Part shown: positions 1 to 8,130 of the stretch, piece after piece
Numbering within the stretch: the first letter of the stretch is position 1
Layout of the letters: the number at the start of each line of letters is the position of its first letter
Assembly (NCBI GenBank): GCA_963734055.1
Contig: CAVTFQ010000010.1
Span: 62,001 to 126,000, forward strand
Origin: CAIWHR01 sp963734055
GTDB lineage: Bacteria > Pseudomonadota > Gammaproteobacteria > Burkholderiales > Casimicrobiaceae
Direction: 5' to 3'
Length of the DNA stretch: 64,000 nt
The notes under the pieces: model-generated
Databases searched by the model: none
Told to the model about the DNA's origin: nothing
Seen by the model: only the letters and a program-made list of their open reading frames with translations
Position numbers and translations under genes: made by a program

Positions 1-1431
1 GGCGGCGGTGGCGTGACACTCCTTGCACTCGACCTTTGCATGCCGTCCGAGCAGCGGGAAGCGCGACCGGTTGTGATCGAAGCGCACCGTCTTCTTCCAA
101 TCGGTCGGCTCGTGACACGCTTCGCAGTCGCGCCCGAGCTGCTCCCGGTGCTTGTCGTCCTTCCGGTGGCAGGACCAGCAATCGGTCGGGAGCTTGTCGT
201 TGTAAAGATGCCCGGTATGGCAGGCGTCGCATCTGGTCTCGACGTGCTTGCCGAAAAGCCGGTACTTGGTGTCGACGTCGTGGCGGAACGTGATGTCCTT
301 CCACGAGACCGCCGCGTGGCAACTTTCGCACTTCATGCCGTAGCGGTCCTTGTGCTTGTCGTCCTTCTTGTGGCAACCGACGCAGGTCAGCGGCACGCCC
401 TTGAAGCTCCCGGGATCGCGGTGGCATTCCTTGCACTCGACATCCCGATGCTTGCCGCGAAGCTTGAATTCGGACTGGTCGTGATCGAACCGGGCCTCGC
501 TCCAGTTGCGCTCGGTGTGGCAGTCGGCGCAGACGTTGCCCAGCGTGCCGTTGTGTTTGTCGTCCTTTCGGTGGCACCCGATGCAGGTCGCCTCGAGCTT
601 CGGCGTCACGGCCGCGGCCGACGTGTGACACGCCTCGCACTTCGCGCTGCGATGCTTCCCGCGCAGCGGGTATTTGGTGTCGCGGTCGTGCGAGAAGGCG
701 CTGACGTCCTTCCAGCCCTTCGCCGTGTGGCAGCTATCGCATTTCTCCCCTAGCCGCCCGCGGTGCAGCTTGCCGTCGTCCTTGCGATGGCAGCCGATGC
801 AGGTAACCGCGGTCTTTCGATAGGCGTCGATCGCGTGGCAGTCCTTGCACGCCGTGTCCGCGTGCTTGCCCACGAGCGCGAACCGCGTCTTGCGGTGGTC
901 GAACCTGGTCTCCTTCCACTTGACCGCGGTGTGGCAGTCGGCGCAAGCAATGCCGAGCGTGCCGCGATGCTTGTCGTCCTTGCGGTGGCAGTCGTTGCAG
1001 CCGGAGCGCGCCTCCCGGTACTTCCTGCCCGGCACGTGGCATTCCCTGCACTCCGTCCGCACGTGCGCCCCCGCGAGCGCGAAGTCGGTCTTCGCGTGAT
1101 CGAAGGCCTTGGCGTCGAAGTCGGCGATCTTCACGTCACGGCCTTTGTGTTCCGTGTGGCAGCTGCGGCAGGAATCGATACGGATTCTTCCGTGGTATCC
1201 CGTCTTGTTCCGGACGTCCTGCCCGACTTCCTTGTGGCAGTCCTGGCACAAACCGTCCTGAGCCGCCTTGTTGAACTTGACGTGGCACTTATCGCAGTCC
1301 TGCTCGTATTTCGCGTGACCCTGGATGACCCGGCCGGGCATCAGCACGCCCTCCAGCGCCTGCGCGGCTGCCTCCGTCGCGAGGAAGGCCGCCAGTATCG
1401 CGAGCGCGTATCCGCATTGCCGCAGCCCCAT
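1..1431 (-). CDS. Giant multihaem cytochrome c, 3' end outside the window
   Basis: Periplasmic multihaem cytochrome c, presumably an electron conduit or store. The minus frame opens at ATG 1431 with a Sec signal peptide (cleavage likely after ATEAAA, about residue 23) and stays open to base 1. I count 19 CXXCH haem-binding motifs in 477 residues, from CDKCH near residue 47 to CKECH near residue 473. From about residue 145 the chain repeats: motifs of the form C(I/V/N/W)xCH followed by (R/K)KDD recur at intervals of 66, 72, 67 and 68 residues, with three haems per unit. Each unit also holds a GKH motif and a FDH motif, whose histidines could be sixth haem ligands. It lies 12 bp downstream of the cytochrome b-like gene on the same strand. 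The total length is unknown. A cytochrome c3/NrfH-type class is likely, but the partner and substrate are not shown by sequence. Confidence 0.93.
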   Translation of the reverse strand, partial: MGLRQCGYALAILAAFLATEAAAQALEGVLMPGRVIQGHAKYEQDCDKCHVKFNKAAQDGLCQDCHKEVGQDVRNKTGYHGRIRIDSCRSCHTEHKGRDVKIADFDAKAFDHAKTDFALAGAHVRTECRECHVPGRKYREARSGCNDCHRKDDKHRGTLGIACADCHTAVKWKETRFDHRKTRFALVGKHADTACKDCHAIDAYRKTAVTCIGCHRKDDGKLHRGRLGEKCDSCHTAKGWKDVSAFSHDRDTKYPLRGKHRSAKCEACHTSAAAVTPKLEATCIGCHRKDDKHNGTLGNVCADCHTERNWSEARFDHDQSEFKLRGKHRDVECKECHRDPGSFKGVPLTCVGCHKKDDKHKDRYGMKCESCHAAVSWKDITFRHDVDTKYRLFGKHVETRCDACHTGHLYNDKLPTDCWSCHRKDDKHREQLGRDCEACHEPTDWKKTVRFDHNRSRFPLLGRHAKVECKECHATAA

Positions 1432-1443
1432 GCCGTCCCGGCA

Positions 1444-2394
1444 TCAGTACATGTGCACTGCGACGACGTGAGCGACCGCCGCGAGCACCATCATGTAGAC
1501 GAGCGGCACGTGCAGCACGTGCCACCATGAGAACAGGCGCTCGAAGACGCCGAACTGCGCGACGCGCTGCACGACTCGCAAGTGCGTGGCGATCAGCGCC
1601 TTGCGGCTGCGGATCCGGCGCTTGAGCTTCTGCTGCGGCCAGCGCTCGGCGGCGGCGAGGCGTCGCAACGCATCGACGGTTTCGGACGTGCATCTCCACC
1701 GAGCGACCTTCGCGTGCCATCCCAGTGCCATGAACTGCATTGGATGGGCGAGCGCGTCCTGCCCGGTCGCCGTCGCGAGGCGCGCGTACTCGTCAAGGCG
1801 CGCCTCCACCTCGGGTGCGAAGGCGAGCTTCGAGTGCACGGCTTCGGCGTCGAGTCCCGCCTGGGCCCGCAGCTCCGCGAGCGTCGCGCGACGTCCGTAC
1901 AGCCCGTGGTGAATCCGCGAATAGAGGAAGCGGCCCATGATGCCGCTCGCGGCGACGAGCGCCATCGCGCCGAATGCGACCGTGGCGTTGAGCGAGCCGA
2001 ACCTGAGTGTCGAGTGGACGATGATCAGCACGGGCCCGAGAATGCCGAGCATCATGTGGAGCGCGAACCAGAAGCGCGTCGTGCCGACGTCGCGCAGCCG
2101 GCGCCAGCGCTTGCGCAGCGGGTACAGGAACAGAAGCAGCATCGCCACGCCGCCCGCAACGCCGATCCAGTATCCGAGATCCGAACCGGCGGTGAACCGT
2201 CCCGAGCGTCCAACAACGATCGCCGCCGCGACCAGTCCCACCACGAGCAGGAGGAGCAGCGACTCGCGGCCCGCCCGGCGCCGCCTCCCCGCTGCAGGCG
2301 CGGGCCGGGCCGTCGGGGCCGCCTCCTTCGGCGACGTGCGGCTACCCATCACGGTGGTCAACGACGCGGTTCCCACGAAATTCTCGCTCGGCAT
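1444..2394 (-). CDS. Diheme cytochrome b-like integral membrane protein
   Basis: A 316-residue membrane protein with an Arg-rich cytoplasmic N-terminus and hydrophobic segments near residues 45-63, 74-91, 109-127, 138-156 and 286-312. Two histidine pairs with a spacing of 14 lie in transmembrane helices: H113/H127 and H295/H309, with extra histidines at 162, 163, 292 and 314. Such spacing is the usual ligand pattern of a stacked bis-haem b four-helix bundle, as in ferric reductase and bc-type cytochromes. I infer that it passes electrons across the membrane to the multihaem cytochrome encoded 12 bp downstream. It is transcribed divergently from the Fe-S/FAD oxidoreductase starting at 2490. 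I do not recognise a named family. An in-frame ATG at 2349 is an alternative start. Confidence 0.8.
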   Translation of the reverse strand: MPSENFVGTASLTTVMGSRTSPKEAAPTARPAPAAGRRRRAGRESLLLLLVVGLVAAAIVVGRSGRFTAGSDLGYWIGVAGGVAMLLLFLYPLRKRWRRLRDVGTTRFWFALHMMLGILGPVLIIVHSTLRFGSLNATVAFGAMALVAASGIMGRFLYSRIHHGLYGRRATLAELRAQAGLDAEAVHSKLAFAPEVEARLDEYARLATATGQDALAHPMQFMALGWHAKVARWRCTSETVDALRRLAAAERWPQQKLKRRIRSRKALIATHLRVVQRVAQFGVFERLFSWWHVLHVPLVYMMVLAAVAHVVAVHMY

Positions 2395-2489
2395 CGATCT
2401 CGCTCCGCTGCGTCCCTTCAGCGAATGTCCCGGCGCCGCTGCGCGTCGCTCGCGTTCCGGCTACACTCGTCATCGCAATCGACTACCAC

Positions 2490-3818
2490 GTGCGCCCACC
2501 GCTCCCCGTTGACGTGTTCGAGCTCTCCGCATTTGCCGTCGCGCTGTACACCCTGCCGCTCATCGCGATCGTCGCGCTGTACATGCGACGCCGAATGCGC
2601 ATCGAGTCGAGCTATCGGCGCGACCTCGACGAAGCGGCCAAGGCCGGTCTCATCGAGCCGGCGTCGCTCCATCCCGTGGTCGACCCGTTCGCGTGCATCG
2701 GCTCCGGGTCCTGCGCGAAAGTCTGTCCGGAGCAGGCGCTCGGCATCATCGGCGGCAAGGCGCAGCTCACGAATCCTGCGGCGTGCATCGGCCACGGCGC
2801 GTGCGCGGCGGCGTGCCCGGTGGGCGCGATCACGCTCGTGTTCGGCACCGAGCGCCGCGGCATCGACATTCCGCTCCTCAAGCCAAACTTCGAGACCAAC
2901 GTTCCGGGCATCTTCATCGCCGGCGAGCTCGGCGGGATGGGACTCATCCGCAAGGCGTCCGAGCAGGGACGTCAGGCAATGGCTTCGATCGCGAAGCGCT
3001 CGCGCAGCGACGCGCCCTTCGACGTCGTCATCGTCGGTGCGGGGCCCGCCGGCATCGCCGCGGGGCTCGGCGCGATCGAGCACAAGCTGCGCTATCGCCT
3101 GATCGAGCAGGAATCGGATCTCGGGGGCGCGATCTTCCACTACCCCCGGCAGAAGATCGCCATGACGGCACCCGTCGAGCTTCCCGTGATCGGGCGCGTC
3201 AAGTTCGAAGAAGTAAGCAAGGAAACGCTGCTCGCCTTCTGGCAGGACATCGTCCGGCGCGCGCGGCTCGACATCGAATACGGAGCACGGATGGAGCGGG
3301 TCGAACGGATCGACGGCTCCTACCGCGTGACGACGAGCCGGGGCGCGATCGACTGCGACGCCGTCCTCCTCGCGATCGGGCGACGCGGGACGCCGCGCAA
3401 GCTCGGAGTGCCCGGCGAAGAGTTGCCGAAGGTCGTCTACCGCCTGATCGAAGCCGAGCAATATCGAGGGCAGCGGGTTCTGGTCGTTGGCGGCGGCGAC
3501 AGCGCCGTCGAGGCCGCGCTGGCCTGCAGCCAGGAGTCGCGGACGCGGGTGACGCTCGCATACCGGGGCGACGCGTTCAGCCGCATCAAGGCAAAGAACC
3601 GCGAACGGCTCGACGCCGCGCGCGCCGCGAAGCAGATCGAAGTCCGGCTCAATACCGAGGTCCGTTGCATCCTTCCCGATCACGTGGAGCTCACGTCGCA
3701 AGGCGAGGTGGTGAGCGTCGGGAACGACGCGGTGATCGTCCAGGCCGGAGGGGAGCTCCCGACGCGCCTGCTCCGTGACCTCGGCGTCAAAGTGGAGACG
3801 AAATACGGGACGGCGTGA
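2490..3818 (+). CDS. Membrane-anchored ferredoxin/FAD NAD(P)-binding oxidoreductase
   Basis: A 442-residue protein. Residues 10-31 form one transmembrane anchor. Residues 66-112 hold two ferredoxin-like motifs, CIGSGSCAKVCP and CIGHGACAAACP. Residues 177-430 form a thioredoxin reductase-like flavoprotein with FAD motif GAGPAGIAAG and NAD(P) motif GGGDSAVEAA. The CxxC redox disulfide of true thioredoxin reductases is absent, so electrons more likely leave through the Fe-S clusters or flavin. In both ferredoxin motifs the usual second cysteine is replaced (Ser72, His102). The start is GTG 2490. The gene is divergent from the cytochrome b-like/multihaem c pair, which suggests one electron-transfer unit from NAD(P)H to the periplasm. 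That link is inference. Confidence 0.85.
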   Translation: MRPPLPVDVFELSAFAVALYTLPLIAIVALYMRRRMRIESSYRRDLDEAAKAGLIEPASLHPVVDPFACIGSGSCAKVCPEQALGIIGGKAQLTNPAACIGHGACAAACPVGAITLVFGTERRGIDIPLLKPNFETNVPGIFIAGELGGMGLIRKASEQGRQAMASIAKRSRSDAPFDVVIVGAGPAGIAAGLGAIEHKLRYRLIEQESDLGGAIFHYPRQKIAMTAPVELPVIGRVKFEEVSKETLLAFWQDIVRRARLDIEYGARMERVERIDGSYRVTTSRGAIDCDAVLLAIGRRGTPRKLGVPGEELPKVVYRLIEAEQYRGQRVLVVGGGDSAVEAALACSQESRTRVTLAYRGDAFSRIKAKNRERLDAARAAKQIEVRLNTEVRCILPDHVELTSQGEVVSVGNDAVIVQAGGELPTRLLRDLGVKVETKYGTA

Positions 3819-3853
3819 GCGGCCGGCCCGGCGATCGTGCGTTGACGTCGCCA

Positions 3854-5926
3854 TCAGTCGTCGAACTCCACCGTCGACGCCTTGAGGACCGTGCCGACTA
3901 GCTTGCCGTGGATCTCGACCTTCTTGCCGTCGGCGAGGTCGGCAATCGTCCCGTGCGAGAACGCGGCAGCGGACGCGTCGACGGTGCGCCCCGCGACCAC
4001 GAAATTAGCGGGTGACACGAAAGCCGAGATCCGGCCCTCGACCTCCTGACCGTCGTCCTCGCCTGAATCGTGGAACTCGACCTCGGTCGCCTTGAGCACG
4101 CCGCCGACGAGCGGTCCCTTCACCGTCACGTCGCGGCCATCGGCGAGGTCCGAGGCCTTGCCATTCCTGAACGTCGCCCCCGATGCGTCGACCTGCTGTC
4201 CCGCAACCTTGAAGCTCGCGACGGACACGAACGACGCGACCTTGCCCTCTATCTCGAGGGTGGGTGTCGCGGAAGCCTTGATCTCGACCTTGCGCGCGAC
4301 CAGGATGCCGGCCGCGTTCACCGTTCCGGTCACCTCGACCTGACGCCCGTCCGCGAGGTCGCCCGCAGTGCCGCCCTCGAACGTCGCGCCCGAGGCATCC
4401 ACCGGCTGCCCCGCGACCTTGAAGCTCGCCACGGAAACGAAATCGGCAATCCCTCCCTCGACCGTGACGTCCGAGATGCCGTCGGACTTGAACTCCACCT
4501 TGCTCGCCATCAGGACGTCGCCTGACAGCGTTCCCTCGGCAGCCACCCGCTTGCCATTGGCGAGGTCGCTCGCCTTTCCGTTCTCGAACTTGGCCGAGCT
4601 CGCGTTGACCTTCCGGCCTCCGACCTTGAAGTTGGCGACGGAGACGAACTCGCTGATCACGCCCTCCGCCTTGGTCGCGGGATCACTCGACGGCGGCGCC
4701 CCCTTGTTGAGGCGCTCGATTCGCGTCGCGACGAGGGCGGACGCCTTGTGCTTGGCCTTCGCGCGCAGGTGATCGCCGACCTGGATCGAGGCGAGGCTGA
4801 AGTCGCGCACCGCGGCAGCGCTCTGGTCCTCGAATTGCGTCGCGGTGGTGACCGCCAGCGTTTGTCCGGCGATCGTGACCGTCAAGGCGGCAACGCTTAC
4901 TGCTTCCGCGCTGCCGTCGAGCGTGAAGGTCGCCGCTTCTTCGACATCGATCGTCGTCGCGACGACGACCCCCATCGACAAGCGTCCTTCGACCTCGACC
5001 TTGACGCCGTCCCCGAGCACGGCGTCCGTCAGTCCCTTGATCGTGGCGCCGCTTCCGTTGACCGGCTGGCCGTTGACGCGAAACGCGGCCAGGCTCGCGA
5101 AGTCGGTGATGATGCCCTCGAGTTCCACGTGCGACGACTCGCTGCCCGGGACCGTGGTCGCGACGATGGCGATCGTGTTCGCGAGCAGGCCGTCGCTCGC
5201 GGTCACCATCGTCCCCTGCACGTCCGCGACCGTGCCGTTTGCGAGCGCCGGCGGCACGAACGCGATCGGCACCTGCGAGTAGTCGACGAGCTGCGACCCG
5301 ACCCGGAACGTCCGCTTCGCCGGGTCGAGCGCGGACACCGTGCCCCTCACGGTGAGCGGTGCACCGGCGACGACGGCTGGGCGAATCTGCACCAGCGTCG
5401 CGAGCAGCTCGCCCGGCGCGGAGCGGAACCCGCTGACCTCCACGTACTGGTCGATGAGCGTGGCGAAGGTGCCGCCATCGAACACGGTCAGCGCGTCGGT
5501 GCGCACGTGCTGCCCCAGCACCGTGAACGCCGAGCCGGCCGTATCGACGCCGCTGACGACCCCTTGCACTTCGGCCCGGTAGGCGATCGAAGCTGCCGAC
5601 GCGCCACCGCTCGGCAGATAGAGGCCCTGGACGGTCACGACCATGCCGACCTTGAGCGCCGTCTCGGTCGCGGACTGCCCGTTCACCGTGATCGCGGCAC
5701 CCGACGTCGAAAATGCCTGGCCGTTGACGGTCACGCTTCCCGCGCCGAGCGCCGAGATCGTGCCGATCGCGACGATGCCTGCGTCGCCCGTGCCGACGAT
5801 GCCGCCGCTCGCGAGCATGTCGCCGCCGCCGCCGCCGCACGCGGCGAGCGTGGCCGAGAATGCCGCTGCGAGCCACGCGCGGGCGAGTGCGCGACCCCAG
5901 TTCCAGGTGATCGGAGAAGTCGTCAT
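3854..5926 (-). CDS. DUF5666 repeat lipoprotein
   Basis: A 690-residue predicted lipoprotein. A short signal ends in the lipobox LAAC followed by a Gly run (about residues 20-30), so the protein should be tethered by Cys. The rest is about nine DUF5666-type beta-rich repeats of 60-72 residues. Each has the pattern VEGxIxxFVSxxxFxVxGxxVxASxA, then xLxxGxxVxVxGxL and xLxAxxVEF. Repeats 6-9 are nearly identical to each other, while 1-5 have diverged. ATG 5926 is chosen over upstream starts because it has a GGAAA ribosome site, gives the signal peptide directly, and overlaps the stop of the DUF6502 gene by 4 bp (ATGA). The molecular role is unknown. Confidence 0.9.
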   Translation of the reverse strand: MTTSPITWNWGRALARAWLAAAFSATLAACGGGGGDMLASGGIVGTGDAGIVAIGTISALGAGSVTVNGQAFSTSGAAITVNGQSATETALKVGMVVTVQGLYLPSGGASAASIAYRAEVQGVVSGVDTAGSAFTVLGQHVRTDALTVFDGGTFATLIDQYVEVSGFRSAPGELLATLVQIRPAVVAGAPLTVRGTVSALDPAKRTFRVGSQLVDYSQVPIAFVPPALANGTVADVQGTMVTASDGLLANTIAIVATTVPGSESSHVELEGIITDFASLAAFRVNGQPVNGSGATIKGLTDAVLGDGVKVEVEGRLSMGVVVATTIDVEEAATFTLDGSAEAVSVAALTVTIAGQTLAVTTATQFEDQSAAAVRDFSLASIQVGDHLRAKAKHKASALVATRIERLNKGAPPSSDPATKAEGVISEFVSVANFKVGGRKVNASSAKFENGKASDLANGKRVAAEGTLSGDVLMASKVEFKSDGISDVTVEGGIADFVSVASFKVAGQPVDASGATFEGGTAGDLADGRQVEVTGTVNAAGILVARKVEIKASATPTLEIEGKVASFVSVASFKVAGQQVDASGATFRNGKASDLADGRDVTVKGPLVGGVLKATEVEFHDSGEDDGQEVEGRISAFVSPANFVVAGRTVDASAAAFSHGTIADLADGKKVEIHGKLVGTVLKASTVEFDD

Positions 5927-6846
5927 CGCTGTTTCCTTTGCTTCGTGCGTGCCGCGCGCCGGGCGGGCGCGGGCGGAAGTTCCGGCGGTGTGACCGGCTC
6001 GGCATAGAAGAAGACGCCAAGTCGCATTCGCATGCGCTCGCCCGGTGGCGGCGGGTCGCGCGCCTCGAGCGCCATGCCATCGCGATTGATTTCCTGCAGG
6101 ACGACCATCGAAAGGCGCTCGGACTTCGCCTGCAACTCGGCGACCGACGCTCTTGAGAGCTCGTCGTAATACACGCTGCGCTCGAGCCACGGCGGGCGGA
6201 CGCCGCTCAGGTTGTGGACGCCCGCCGCCAGGTGATCGTGCAGCGCCTCGCCGAAGTAGAACGCCTTCGCGTCGACTTCCTTGCCGGGAATGAAGCCGCG
6301 GGTGACGAGCCGCACGCGGTCCTCTGCGTCGATCTCGACCACGCCCAGCCGGACGAGCTCGTCCAGCACTGATCGCGGACGCACGTTCTTGCTGACTTTT
6401 TCGGCCAGCGCCGCGAACGATTCGGTGCCGCCTTTGCTGGGCGTTCGCGGAAGAGCCCGCGGCTCGCCGTTGCGGTCGTGGTAGGCGGAATCGCCGAGCC
6501 AGCGCGCGACGATCTGCGTGCCGAGCGTCATCGCCGGCGTGGGTGCCGTGTCCGGCGGCGTTTCGCGCCGCAGTCGCCGAATGTCCTTGCGGTGAACTCC
6601 GGTGAGCAGTGTCAGCCGGCTGTCCGTAGCCAGCTTGCCGCCGACGGTGAACTCACGGGCCGCCGTCTCGACGTAGACGGATTTGAGGAGATCGGAAAGG
6701 AAGGGAAACGTGATGCCCTGGCTCACCAGGAGCCGGACGAGCGGCCGCAGCACGCGTCGAAGCGCAGCAACCACGGCAGCGCGCGGCTGCCCCGGCATCG
6801 CTCCGCTATCGCTGACTTCGTCCATCGGCGTCTCGTTCGATCGCAC
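5923..6846 (-). CDS. DUF6502 family protein
   Basis: A 307-residue soluble protein matching what I know of DUF6502: an N-terminal helical region (VVAALRRVLRPLVRLLVSQGITFPFLSDLLK), a central segment with a helix-turn-helix-like stretch (LTGVHRKDIRRLR), and a C-terminus rich in Pro, Arg and Lys. The family is usually found next to DUF5666 lipoproteins, as here, with a 4-bp ATGA overlap implying translational coupling. A DNA-binding role is plausible but unproven. The AT-rich leader upstream holds an inverted repeat at 6890-6906 that could regulate the pair. Confidence 0.85.
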   Translation of the reverse strand: MRSNETPMDEVSDSGAMPGQPRAAVVAALRRVLRPLVRLLVSQGITFPFLSDLLKSVYVETAAREFTVGGKLATDSRLTLLTGVHRKDIRRLRRETPPDTAPTPAMTLGTQIVARWLGDSAYHDRNGEPRALPRTPSKGGTESFAALAEKVSKNVRPRSVLDELVRLGVVEIDAEDRVRLVTRGFIPGKEVDAKAFYFGEALHDHLAAGVHNLSGVRPPWLERSVYYDELSRASVAELQAKSERLSMVVLQEINRDGMALEARDPPPPGERMRMRLGVFFYAEPVTPPELPPAPARRAARTKQRKQR

Positions 6847-7221
6847 GCAATTTGGCTATGGCTCAGCCCGGCGTGGACGTCTTGGAAATGTGGGAAATAT
6901 TCCCACGTCTTTTCTGAATATGCAAGCATCATAAATGCGATTGGCATGTCATTCTCACATTTGCCGTTATTTTTCATACTATTAAAAGACTTGTTGAGAA
7001 CAGGTTGCCTGTGTTTACTTCGCTCAACCACTCCGCGATTATGGGAATATTCGCAAGACTCAAGATCTTGCGCGAGCCCTCCCCGATTGCGACCAGCCGT
7101 TCGGTCATCTACAGGGCTTTTGGCTTCAGTGGCGTCGCCCTTCGGGCGTCGACGCGGGGTCGGGTCCTCGCATTGGGCGTGCACGCATTCGCGACAGCAT
7201 GCGACTAAGCGAAGTCATCAC
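6847..7221. other. AT-rich intergenic leader with no gene
   Basis: This stretch is clearly richer in A+T than the genes around it, notably 6885-7060. Short reading frames exist on both strands, but they lack coding bias, ribosome sites and recognisable sequence. Besides the inverted repeat at 6890-6906, a related half-site GGGAATATTC occurs at 7043-7052. I read it as the control region of the DUF6502-DUF5666 pair. Confidence 0.5.
6890..6906. promoter_or_regulatory. Inverted repeat GTGGGAA-ATA-TTCCCAC, candidate operator
   Basis: Perfect 7-bp arms around a 3-bp AT centre, 43 bp upstream of the DUF6502 start codon in an AT-rich leader. A second partial copy lies at 7043-7052. The position suits a repressor or activator site for the pair. 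The cognate regulator is unknown. Confidence 0.45.
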
Positions 7222-7251
7222 GTGACGCGAGACGGTCCGTTCGGTTAAAAT
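7222..7251 (+). promoter_or_regulatory. Candidate sigma-70 promoter of tRNA-Thr
   Basis: GTGACG at 7222-7227 and TAAAAT at 7246-7251, separated by 18 bp, match the -35 and -10 elements moderately and strongly. The -10 ends 41 bp before the tRNA, a normal distance for a short precursor leader. Confidence 0.45.
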
Positions 7252-7292
7252 CAAAAGTTGCCTTCCGAAAGTCGGAAGCGATCAGACTTCGT

Positions 7293-7368
7293 GCCGGTGT
7301 AGCTCAGTTGGTAGAGCAGCGCATTCGTAATGCGAAGGTCGAGGGTTCAACTCCTTCCACCGGCACCA
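7293..7368 (+). tRNA. tRNA-Thr (anticodon CGT)
   Basis: A 76-nt cloverleaf with encoded CCA. The acceptor stem GCCGGTG pairs with CACCGGC (7358-7364), followed by discriminator A and CCA. The D-arm carries AGCTCAGTTGGTAGAGC and the T-arm GGTTCAA. The anticodon loop TTCGTAA gives anticodon CGT, reading ACG (Thr). The DNA immediately downstream is eroded and holds mobile-element debris, which fits the frequent use of tRNA 3' ends as integration sites, although I found no duplicated tRNA end. Confidence 0.95.
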
Positions 7369-7392
7369 TAAAATCCAGCAGTTAGGCGATTC

Positions 7393-7410
7393 ACCGCGAA
7401 CTCTCGCGGT
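7393..7410 (+). terminator. Hairpin downstream of tRNA-Thr
   Basis: ACCGCGA and TCGCGGT form a perfect 7-bp stem with an ACTC loop, extendable by GGCG/CGCC with a bulge. There is no T-run after it, so an intrinsic terminator is possible but weak. Confidence 0.35.
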
Positions 7411-7451
7411 CGCCGGAAGTGCGTGGGAAGTGCAGAATCGCGCTACCCACC

Positions 7452-7676
7452 ATGGGTATGCCCGCCCGCGACGATCGGCCGGAAGACTTGGTGCTGTGGC
7501 TTCTGAGGGCGATCGTCGACGAGATGCCCGGGCTCCCGACGACGTCGGTGCTACGCGTCGAGCAGATGGCCCGAAGGTACTGGGGCGGGAAGCGCCCGTA
7601 CGTCGCGCTGCATCCGCGGCGACCGTGTCAGGAGCGTGTCCACGGCACGCGACGCGGGCGTGCCGACATAGCCTGA
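7452..7676 (+). pseudogene. Mor-like transcription activator fragment
   Basis: From ATG 7452 the frame reads a short protein with DRPEDLVLWLLRAIVDEMPG and RRYWGGKRPYVA. I recognise this as the N-terminal dimerisation and GG-turn region of Mor/phage Mu-type activators. The expected C-terminal helix-turn-helix is missing in this frame. The frame starting at 7621 instead reads DRVRSVSTARDAGVPT before a TAG at 7669, and the third frame reads RSIYAVSG just beyond. A frameshifted, decayed activator gene explains all three pieces. An intact small Mor-domain protein ending at 7676 is the alternative. Confidence 0.5.
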
Positions 7677-7712
7677 CCCACGAACGAATCGCGTAGCGGT
7701 CGATCTACGCGG

Positions 7713-8059
7713 TCAGCGGACGAGTCCAAACAACAGGAGCACGGTGCCGACGGCGAGTAGCACGACCCCGGCGCGAATCCACGGCCGGCTGCGCGCTATC
7801 CGCGGAAACAGCATCTGCGGCGCGGTATTGGGTGGCCACCAAAACGCATCACGGAATTTCGGCAATGCCACCATCAACGCTGCGTTGAACACGAGTCCGG
7901 CAAACGCGAAAGCAAGAACGGCCGCGTCGTGCCGCAGCTCCGCAGTCCACGGACCTCGCAGAACAGGCCGGCCGTCGCAAGGCCCATTAGCAGCATCGGC
8001 TGCATCATCCCGTGCAGCAAGTTCCTCCTTACGGCCTTGCGCGCCTCGGCATCAGTCAT
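7713..8059 (-). pseudogene. Small membrane protein disrupted by a frameshift
   Basis: ATG 8059 starts MTDAEARKAVRRNLLHGMMQ followed by a hydrophobic helix (PMLLMGLATAGLFCEV). The frame then loses sense. A second frame picks up near 7960 as WTAELRHDAAVLAFAFAGLVF, continues with ALPKFRDAFWWPPNTAPQ, and ends in a final hydrophobic helix (VVLLAVGTVLLLFGLVR) before TGA at 7713. Joined, they give a protein of about 115 residues with three hydrophobic segments. The total length (347 nt) is not a multiple of three, consistent with one indel. I do not recognise the family. It lies 71 bp downstream of the 65-residue protein at 8131. Confidence 0.6.
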
Positions 8060-8130
8060 GGTTCCGCCCTCGTCCACATTCAGTCCTGCCAGGTTCATCG
8101 AGATCGGCCGCGCAATGTGCTCTCCCGCGG

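Noticed and set aside
734..1051. Minus-strand 105-codon frame inside the multihaem gene
   Set aside because: It is a shifted frame of the haem repeats; the correct frame has regularly spaced CXXCH motifs.
1582..3102. Long plus-strand frame (506 codons) across the cytochrome b-like gene and into the oxidoreductase gene
   Set aside because: Antisense or out-of-frame shadow typical of very GC-rich DNA; Arg/Ala/Ser-rich composition with no domain, while the other frames carry recognisable proteins.
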